IMG/VR virus record: IMGVR_UViG_3300021085_000226
Location: 1 to 23,259 of that record
DNA: 23,259 nucleotides
DNA from: a virus
Direction: 5' to 3' (one strand)
The translations under genes were made by a program, and so were the position numbers. Of this stretch, positions 15,775 to 21,313 are shown in pieces. The notes beneath the pieces are model-generated. The model was not told the origin of the DNA and did not search any database. It was given only the letters and a program-made list of their open reading frames with translations. How positions within the stretch are numbered: position 1 is the first letter of the stretch; each line of letters begins with the position of its first letter.

Positions 15775-17667
15775 TTACCTAGCAAACGTGTTTGGATTTA
15801 TTGGCTGACTAACGGGAATTGTTCCTGCGAAAGGATTGGGTGGCCTTTCCATAACTGGTTTAGGCGTACCCGTAGTCGCAAACGGCGAAGCAAACCCTGT
15901 GCTAGGTACAGCCGCAGACATAGCAGGGGATAGGTTACCCATAGAGGCATTACCACCTTGCATAGTCTGTAGTTTACTCAAACTATCTAATGAACGATTG
16001 ACATTAATTACCTTATTGCCAATCTGCTTACCTGTTACGTCAAAAGAACGAAGCAGTAGATTGCCTTGATTATCCATAGCACGGGAGATTGTATTCCCCT
16101 GCTCATCGATGCTGTTTTTAATAAGTTCCCCGTTATCGGAGAAAGCTGAACCAAGCTGGTTAAAGTCTTGGCGCATGTTCGTGTCTAGATCAGTTTGAGC
16201 CGCAGCAATCTTAGCTAGGTCACGGGCTTGTGCTACCTGACCACCATCTAAGTTCTGGAAGCCATTTGCCATAGCTTGTTGAACGTCAGTGACAGCGTTG
16301 TTGGTGGTAGTTTGGTTTTGCCCGACTTGCTGAGTTAAATCAGCCTGACCAGACATAAGCCCATCACCTACACCCTGAATCTGCCCTGTTAAATCACGCT
16401 GATAACTTTCTGCCTGTGTCAGCATTTCGTTGACGTTCATATTAACCTGATCAACTTGATTGCCTGACTGATCAAAACGAGTAGCAATGATATTGCCCTG
16501 ATCATCCATCTGGCGGCTAATAGTATCTCCGTTTTCCGCAATGGAATTTTGGATTAGCTGACCGTTTTCATCAAAACTAGAAGACAAGGCTTCATATTGT
16601 TGCTGAGTATTTGCATCAATATTAGCACCTGTAGTAGTCATAATATCGCCAAGGTTACCAAGTCGGGTTGTGAGGTTTTCTTGTGAAGCCAGTGCATCAG
16701 TACCTGCCTGACTAAAGCCTCCTTCAACCGCAGTACCAAGGTTCTGGAACTCAGCACCAACGCCTGTGGCAACATCACCTAGTTGAGTACCTAAGTTAGA
16801 TTGTCCTGTAGCAGTAGCTTGAGCATATGCCCCCAAGTCTTCACGTAGGCGATCTGTTTGGTTAGCCTGTGCTGTAGCCAGATCAGCCCGTGACTGTTGA
16901 GCCAGTTCCTGATCTTCGCCATATCGCTCTGTATAATTATCAAAGCTACTTACAAAGGTATCTTGGTTCTGTTGTAGGGCAGCTTGATTTTCCATAGATT
17001 GATTAGCGTAGGTATCCGCGGTAGAAGACATTGTATCTAAATTATCTTGTATCTGTCCTTGGCCGTCTAATACATTGGACTGCGTATTGGTAAGCTGGGT
17101 AGATGCATCTCCAAAGCCCTGAGCTAACGCCTCACCGGTATCACTAAATCCTGTGGTCATAGCTGTATTGGCAGCATCAAACTGAGCAGTACGATCAGCC
17201 TGTGCATCAGAAAATCCCTGCGCTTGGTCCGTAAATCCTTGATCTACCGCACCTTGAATGTTTGCCTGACCAGTATCTAGCGTATCAAACCGACCGCCCA
17301 TGTCATTAAATCCACCAGTAACATCTGTTTGCAGATTACCGATAGAAGTGGCGTTGTTAGACAAAGCGGTAGCGTTATTGCCTACACCAGTATTGACAGT
17401 ATTAAACTGGGTATTCATTCCCTGATTGTACTGATCCATTAGATCTTGGATATTGGTAAAACCCGCAGTAAGATTACTACCAACCCCTGCTACAGAAGTA
17501 TCAATTCCATCAAAGCGAGTATCAAAGTTATCATAACGTGCTGTAGCATCGTCACGGGCATCAGTAATTTGACCGCTGATACCTACTTGGTTATCCGCTA
17601 AGGTCTGGTACTGATCGTCTCCAAGACCTGTGTTTGTTACGTTGGTATCACCGCCGCCGCCGCCCAT
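15775..17667 (-). CDS. 630-residue Gln/Asn/Asp-rich rod-like virion protein with 11-residue repeats
   Basis: Not assigned to a named family. It begins with a run of five glycines, is very rich in Gln, Asn, Asp, Thr, Ala and Gly, and contains no Cys, Trp or His. There is no Lys before residue 486 and no Pro before about 581. Two blocks of four consecutive 11-residue units (365-408 and 509-552) follow the pattern hydrophobic-D-x-x-G-N-x-I. A Pro-rich unstructured tail ends the protein. Composition suggests an extended coiled-coil or fibrous virion component. AAGGAG lies 7 nt before the ATG, and only 1 nt separates it from the HlyC-like gene upstream, so the two are likely co-translated. Possible roles are a tail or fibre spacer, or an ejected protein. 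Function is unknown. Confidence 0.82.
   Translation of the reverse strand: MGGGGGDTNVTNTGLGDDQYQTLADNQVGISGQITDARDDATARYDNFDTRFDGIDTSVAGVGSNLTAGFTNIQDLMDQYNQGMNTQFNTVNTGVGNNATALSNNATSIGNLQTDVTGGFNDMGGRFDTLDTGQANIQGAVDQGFTDQAQGFSDAQADRTAQFDAANTAMTTGFSDTGEALAQGFGDASTQLTNTQSNVLDGQGQIQDNLDTMSSTADTYANQSMENQAALQQNQDTFVSSFDNYTERYGEDQELAQQSRADLATAQANQTDRLREDLGAYAQATATGQSNLGTQLGDVATGVGAEFQNLGTAVEGGFSQAGTDALASQENLTTRLGNLGDIMTTTGANIDANTQQQYEALSSSFDENGQLIQNSIAENGDTISRQMDDQGNIIATRFDQSGNQVDQVNMNVNEMLTQAESYQRDLTGQIQGVGDGLMSGQADLTQQVGQNQTTTNNAVTDVQQAMANGFQNLDGGQVAQARDLAKIAAAQTDLDTNMRQDFNQLGSAFSDNGELIKNSIDEQGNTISRAMDNQGNLLLRSFDVTGKQIGNKVINVNRSLDSLSKLQTMQGGNASMGNLSPAMSAAVPSTGFASPFATTGTPKPVMERPPNPFAGTIPVSQPINPNTFAR
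16012..16143 (-). repeat. Second block of four 11-residue coding repeats
   Basis: Residues 509-552 of the 630-residue protein: four back-to-back units beginning Phe509, Ile520, Met531 and Phe542. Each has Asp at position 2 in three of the four, Gly at position 5, and mostly Asn or Gln around it. The order of leading residues (F, I, M, F) is the same as in the other block, which suggests duplication of the whole four-unit block. The last unit alone contains a Gly-Lys (546-547). Confidence 0.8.
16444..16575 (-). repeat. First block of four 11-residue coding repeats
   Basis: Residues 365-408 of the 630-residue protein, with units starting Phe365, Ile376, Met387 and Phe398. NSIxExGxTISR and MDxQGN are shared with the downstream block at residues 509-552. 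This indicates an internal duplication separated by 144 residues. Confidence 0.8.
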
Positions 17668-17668
17668 A

Positions 17669-18088
17669 TTAGAACTCCTTTATGTGAACTTTGTCTGGCT
17701 GTTTGAATCTACGCCAGTGGGCTGGAACTCTCTTGCCCAAGATTGATTGTGAGTGTTTCATCATGCCGCGCATGACTTTGGTTGTGTGACCATACGGAGC
17801 TATAAATTCTATTCCCCATAGCTGTAGGTCTGAAACTATATCCGGCCTCTTGTAGGTGGCCTCTTCTGGTATCCACCTCTCTGAAGTAAATCCCTCTGCC
17901 TCACCTTCGGTCAGCCATGCCCAAGAAACAAATCCTATAGGCTTCTCTTTATCGTAGAATAGTCTGGCCTTGTTATGAAGCAGGGGAAATACACAGTAGT
18001 GGTTAAATTCAACTAGCGTATAGAGCCTATGATCTGCGGATTGGTTAAACAAGAAAAGACTGTCTAGTACAGCTTTTTGTAGTAACAT
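17669..18088 (-). CDS. HlyC-type toxin-activating lysine acyltransferase-like protein
   Basis: The 139-residue protein resembles HlyC/ApxC enzymes, which move fatty acids from acyl carrier protein to lysines of RTX toxins. SADH ends at His20, matching the catalytic His of HlyC in SPLH. IGFVSWAWL (51-59) matches the VAYCSWANL strand. A WGIEFIAPYG segment (91-100) matches WFIDWIAPFG, followed by a helix with MRGMM (compare YMRKKF). At the position of the conserved Asp of that segment there is Glu94. It is shorter than HlyC (170 residues) at the C-terminus. No RTX toxin gene is visible here, so the substrate is unknown and may be a virion or host protein. It has no ribosome binding site and a promoter-like element ends about 9 nt before its ATG. 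A degenerate or repurposed acyltransferase is possible. Confidence 0.8.
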   Translation of the reverse strand: MLLQKAVLDSLFLFNQSADHRLYTLVEFNHYCVFPLLHNKARLFYDKEKPIGFVSWAWLTEGEAEGFTSERWIPEEATYKRPDIVSDLQLWGIEFIAPYGHTTKVMRGMMKHSQSILGKRVPAHWRRFKQPDKVHIKEF

Positions 18089-18097
18089 GTTGCAATC

Positions 18098-18127
18098 ATT
18101 ATAGCACTTAACTAGTTGGTATTACAA
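18098..18127 (-). promoter_or_regulatory. Promoter-like element for a near-leaderless acyltransferase transcript
   Basis: On the - strand, TTGTAA (18127-18122) and a perfect TATAAT (18103-18098) are 18 bp apart, in the only gap of the virion operon longer than 40 nt that precedes a gene lacking a ribosome binding site. Transcription would begin about 18091, some 3 nt before the ATG at 18088, so the message would be nearly leaderless. Inferred from sequence only. Confidence 0.5.
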
Positions 18128-18131
18128 GCCC

Positions 18132-18344
18132 TTAAGCTGCTTCTTTTGTTTCTTCTAGGGAAGCAGTCAGCATATCTACGAATGCTTTCTTGCCTACCGC
18201 AAGTTGATCAAGATTGAACTGAGTAGTGCCAATCTTGCGGTCAAGATCAGCGACATGGTTTACCATAATCTTTTGCTGATCAGTAAGCTGATCCTCAGTG
18301 TATTCTTTGTCGTTAATGACAATGGTTTTTTTGTTTTCTGCCAT
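18132..18344 (-). CDS. Small helical 70-residue protein (DUF6447-like)
   Basis: ATG 18344 is chosen because AGGAG (18352-18356) lies 7 nt upstream; a longer frame to 18428 has no such support. The protein has a short beta-like start (KKTIVINDKEYTEDQLTDQQ) and then a long helix (about 22-65) with heptad-like spacing. This matches the layout of DUF6447-type small phage proteins (I/V-x-I-x-x-x-x-Y near the start, then a coiled helix), found near tail-fibre genes in marine phages. Family naming is from memory of the pattern and is tentative. It probably oligomerises, perhaps as a fibre-assembly factor, but no function is shown. Confidence 0.72.
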   Translation of the reverse strand: MAENKKTIVINDKEYTEDQLTDQQKIMVNHVADLDRKIGTTQFNLDQLAVGKKAFVDMLTASLEETKEAA

Positions 18345-18369
18345 TGCTTTTCTCCTAGTTAAATTAAAA

Positions 18370-18732
18370 TTAAGCGGGTACGTCTGTAGGCCAAGGTACA
18401 CCAGACGCATCCGCTGTCTTACGAGCAACTTGCGCCGTAACTTTACCCTGACGGTTCGTTTCGATACGGGCCTTGGCTTCGTCGGCTGTTTCTTCGCCTT
18501 CGATCAAGCTGTTGTAGACCCAGCCAAGCACTGTGGCTTCTGTTAGGTCAGCGTATGCTACAAAATCAGACGCCGTAGCATCGGGTTCTAGTCGCAATTT
18601 GCCACCCTCTACTGCACTGCATTCTGTGTGGGTATCGTCTTGTACACGACAGTCCCAATAGACGGTTTTTACGCCGCCTGTGGCATCGTCACGAACCATG
18701 TCGTTGACTTTCCATGTTGTTGTTTGAGCCAT
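18370..18732 (-). CDS. Conserved hypothetical 120-residue fibre-adjacent protein
   Basis: ATG 18732 is preceded by GGAG at 9 nt. The product has an N-terminal beta-like segment (TTTWKVNDMV ... GGVKTVYWDCRV), a pair of cysteines (Cys28, Cys38), and a helical C-terminal half (VLGWVYNSLIEG ... ADEAKARIE). Proteins with a WxV...V...W-x-C start, ending in a short Pro-rich tail, recur beside marine phage tail-fibre genes; no function is established that I know of. It sits between the second fibre and the 70-residue gene, suggesting a role in fibre folding or attachment. Confidence 0.75.
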   Translation of the reverse strand: MAQTTTWKVNDMVRDDATGGVKTVYWDCRVQDDTHTECSAVEGGKLRLEPDATASDFVAYADLTEATVLGWVYNSLIEGEETADEAKARIETNRQGKVTAQVARKTADASGVPWPTDVPA

Positions 18733-18761
18733 TGTTTGTTTCTCCTTTATGGCTGATTTAT

Positions 18762-18776
18762 GCACCACTAGGGTGC
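18762..18776 (-). other. Small stem-loop between fibre and downstream gene
   Basis: GCACC (18762-18766) and GGTGC (18772-18776) form a 5-bp stem with a 5-nt loop, 5 nt beyond the stop of the 838-residue fibre gene on the - strand. No T run follows, so it is not a standard terminator. It could be an RNA-processing or stability element, or chance. Confidence 0.3.
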
Positions 18777-18780
18777 GGTG

Positions 18781-21297
18781 TTAATAGACGGTGGACACAA
18801 ACAGTCGCTCAGCACGGGGAGTAGAGTCGCCGCCTGCTTGTGAATACTTAACTGTCATCATTGGATGAACGTCAGAGCCATTCATTGTAATTGTGAGTTT
18901 GTTACCTTGACCTGCCGCTGTGGTACTTGTCCTTGCACCGACTACACTCGTAATTATGTTGCTATTATCGTAGGTATAAATAGTACGCTGATCACTGCTA
19001 TTGTTGTAGCCGCCCGCATAAATTCGTGCCATACCTCTAGTTGTAGAGATTGTAATTTCCCAAGAATACGATTTCCAAGTTCCTGCGGCGTATTCAAGAA
19101 CAAACTGGGAACCTGAACGACCTGTTCCTGAAAACCCGTAAACAGCTTCAATACTACCGCCGTGTTGAATACCGTAATGGCTTCCGTTGGAGATGTTACC
19201 ACTCAACTCAGGGTCATGACTTGCACTTCCCTTTGAAATACCGCCGTGGACATACAAAGAAGTGGTGCCAACCCCTTGCCCTGCGATATGAACAGTATCG
19301 GTACCACCATCAACAAATAGTGCAGAAGTCCGATTATCACTCTCAACACGGAAGTCGATGGCTTTACTCTCATCGTTGAAAACTGTTGCACTACCTGCAT
19401 TATAAGTGACATGGTGGATGGCATTGGTATCGTCATACGCACCATACATTTTACCGAGGCCAGCACCTATCGCCCAACGAGTTGTCGGGGAGTTTGTGCC
19501 TTTCAAATGCAAAACTGCATAGTTTGTACCCTCAATGGACACTTGCCGTGTGCTCGCCGCTGTCCCCCATGAGGTGTCAAATGGTGAAGAGTCACCAAAA
19601 CCAACAGCATTAGTAGCCGCATCTACAAACAGCATATGGCTGTCTGCGACACTCTCAACCCGTAAGTCTTGATCCCTTCCTGCTTGGTTGAATACAGGGC
19701 CAGTTCTATAAAAATCCACCACCGCATCGCCATAATGCGCTATTTGAAGTGGCTGATTTGTGGCATTGTTTGCGTGAATAAATGCGGCATTCGCCACACT
19801 ATCATTGAACTCTTGCCCTGCTTCTCCAACCATCCCAATTTTTAACTGTTGCGATGATGAGCCATCTTGGCCCATAGACAAATAAGGATTATCGTTTTCC
19901 CCTGAGTTATCAGTATCAGCTTGGATATGGATGCCTACATCACCCGTACCTGCTAAATTTAGCATATGTGCAGGGGTGTTTGTGTTTATGCCAATGCGGC
20001 CATTTGTACTATCAACATAGAACATATGGGTGGCGTTGTTTGTCTCGACACGGAAGTCATAATCGTGACTGTCTTGGTTCACGACCATTTCATCACTATA
20101 AAGATGCATTCCTCTGCTACCATTTGCATAAAGAAAAATGCCATCTTCTGCGCCAAGGCTTCCAATCCAACCACGAATGTTTCCGTTGTTGTAAAGCTCA
20201 ATATTTGAACGATCATTGCCGCCAGTGCCGTTTCGGTTTACCCGAATAGGTGGGCTGTTTGCCGTAAAACTTGAGGACGATCCGGGGCTTAAATAAATGC
20301 CCTCATTGGATGCGTGGTTATGATTATCGGTTGTCGTTCCAAACGCAGTCGTGCCGTTTCCTGCGTTCATAAATATAGCATTAGCGTTGCTGTCGCTCTC
20401 GACGCGGAAGTCGAGGTCTACGCTGTCTTGGTTTACAATAATTTCAGAGTTTGTTTTAGTAAAAATCTGGCGGTCACTACCGCCTACTTTATTGTACCAA
20501 GCAAAACCTGTGTCATCAGATGCCGCAGAAACATCATATAAAATATGATTAATCTGCATACCAGATTGTTCTGAACCACCATTATCATTATATCTCCAGA
20601 CTATACCGCCTGTAATATCATTTGCAGCGGGGCTTGAAGAATTGCCATAAAGGTAAATGTACGGGCCAGTGTTATTGTCAGCCTGTGTGCTTTCTAATTG
20701 TAAGGCGACAGAACTTCCTGACTGTTGCTTTATCTGCCCAGCAACATTTAACATACCGCCTAAGTCTGTAGATGTACCAATATTTACATGGTTAGCCCCC
20801 GCATCTACAAACAACATATTAGCGTTGCCGTCGCTCTCAACACGGAAGTCTGCATCTTCACCATCTTCGTTGAAGACGGCACCAGAATATGAGGTCATAA
20901 AGCCTGAGTTATTCAGGTTCAAAGCCAAGTTTAGCGTTGCACCAGAACCCGCCGTTGAGGGCTGTGTGTAAAAGTCCAGACCACCTTGATCTGCGTCACC
21001 ATACTGACGAGAGGCGATTGCCGATAATTTACGCCCACCTGATTTTGAAAATACAATCGCAGAGTTAATATCATTTGTAACATTGTCTGCGCCATGAATT
21101 TGCAACGCTACACGACCATATGCGGTTTCGTTTGAATCTGTACTAAACGCAGAATTGACTGCGCTAAAAACTGGCGTACCAGTAAAAGTAGGAGAAGCCG
21201 TAGGAGCAGCGCCAACGACCTCTGCAACGGAAATCTGTCCGTCAGCTAACTCTGCGTTATCCGATATCAGGTTAGCGAGTGTTCTTGCCTTGCTCAT
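18781..21297 (-). CDS. Tail fibre/receptor-binding protein with five FRVES-type repeats
   Basis: The 838-residue protein starts with a short helical attachment segment (SKARTLANLISDNAELADGQ). A beta-rich shaft follows, in which a unit of about 34 residues (pattern NxDxxDxDFRVESD, then FVDAG and VxIG) recurs near residues 141, 287, 405, 535 and 639. Between units lie varied domains rich in Gly, Ser, Asn and aromatic residues. The C-terminal 150 residues (YSWEITISTTRGMARIY and following) look like a globular beta domain that could bind receptor. There is no cysteine. AGAGGA lies about 8 nt before the ATG, 16 nt after the upstream fibre stop. Repeats of this kind are common in marine phage fibres. 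Receptor binding is inferred; it may form a heteromeric or branched fibre with the S74 protein. Confidence 0.85.
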   Translation of the reverse strand: MSKARTLANLISDNAELADGQISVAEVVGAAPTASPTFTGTPVFSAVNSAFSTDSNETAYGRVALQIHGADNVTNDINSAIVFSKSGGRKLSAIASRQYGDADQGGLDFYTQPSTAGSGATLNLALNLNNSGFMTSYSGAVFNEDGEDADFRVESDGNANMLFVDAGANHVNIGTSTDLGGMLNVAGQIKQQSGSSVALQLESTQADNNTGPYIYLYGNSSSPAANDITGGIVWRYNDNGGSEQSGMQINHILYDVSAASDDTGFAWYNKVGGSDRQIFTKTNSEIIVNQDSVDLDFRVESDSNANAIFMNAGNGTTAFGTTTDNHNHASNEGIYLSPGSSSSFTANSPPIRVNRNGTGGNDRSNIELYNNGNIRGWIGSLGAEDGIFLYANGSRGMHLYSDEMVVNQDSHDYDFRVETNNATHMFYVDSTNGRIGINTNTPAHMLNLAGTGDVGIHIQADTDNSGENDNPYLSMGQDGSSSQQLKIGMVGEAGQEFNDSVANAAFIHANNATNQPLQIAHYGDAVVDFYRTGPVFNQAGRDQDLRVESVADSHMLFVDAATNAVGFGDSSPFDTSWGTAASTRQVSIEGTNYAVLHLKGTNSPTTRWAIGAGLGKMYGAYDDTNAIHHVTYNAGSATVFNDESKAIDFRVESDNRTSALFVDGGTDTVHIAGQGVGTTSLYVHGGISKGSASHDPELSGNISNGSHYGIQHGGSIEAVYGFSGTGRSGSQFVLEYAAGTWKSYSWEITISTTRGMARIYAGGYNNSSDQRTIYTYDNSNIITSVVGARTSTTAAGQGNKLTITMNGSDVHPMMTVKYSQAGGDSTPRAERLFVSTVY
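19285..19383 (-). repeat. Fibre repeat unit 5
   Basis: Residues 639-671 of the 838-residue fibre (VFNDESKAIDFRVESDN followed by LFVDGGTDTVHI). Fifth and last copy of the unit. Confidence 0.75.
19594..19695 (-). repeat. Fibre repeat unit 4
   Basis: Residues 535-568 (VFNQAGRDQDLRVESVAD followed by MLFVDAATNAVGFG). A diverged copy: Phe of FRVES is Leu. Confidence 0.75.
19987..20085 (-). repeat. Fibre repeat unit 3
   Basis: Residues 405-437 (VVNQDSHDYDFRVETNN followed by MFYVDSTNGRIGI). Ser of FRVES is replaced by Thr. Confidence 0.75.
20338..20439 (-). repeat. Fibre repeat unit 2
   Basis: Residues 287-320 (IVNQDSVDLDFRVESDSN followed by IFMNAGNGTTAFG). Confidence 0.75.
20776..20877 (-). repeat. 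Fibre repeat unit 1
   Basis: Residues 141-174 (VFNEDGEDADFRVESDGN followed by MLFVDAGANHVNIG). It is the copy closest to the apparent consensus. Confidence 0.75.
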
Positions 21298-21313
21298 TAG
21301 CTAGTCCTCTAAA

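Noticed and set aside
17641-17667. GCC triplet run as a slippery or regulatory repeat
   Set aside because: It simply encodes the five N-terminal glycines of the 630-residue protein; there is no alternative frame that a slip would open usefully.
18089-18131. Terminator after the 70-residue gene
   Set aside because: CTTAA/TTAAG can pair only with a 20-nt loop and no T run follows; the promoter reading explains the gap better.
19285-20877. Regularly recurring repeats that could suggest a CRISPR array
   Set aside because: The repeats lie in frame in one protein, are spaced by 250-400 bp, vary in sequence and encode a fibre motif.
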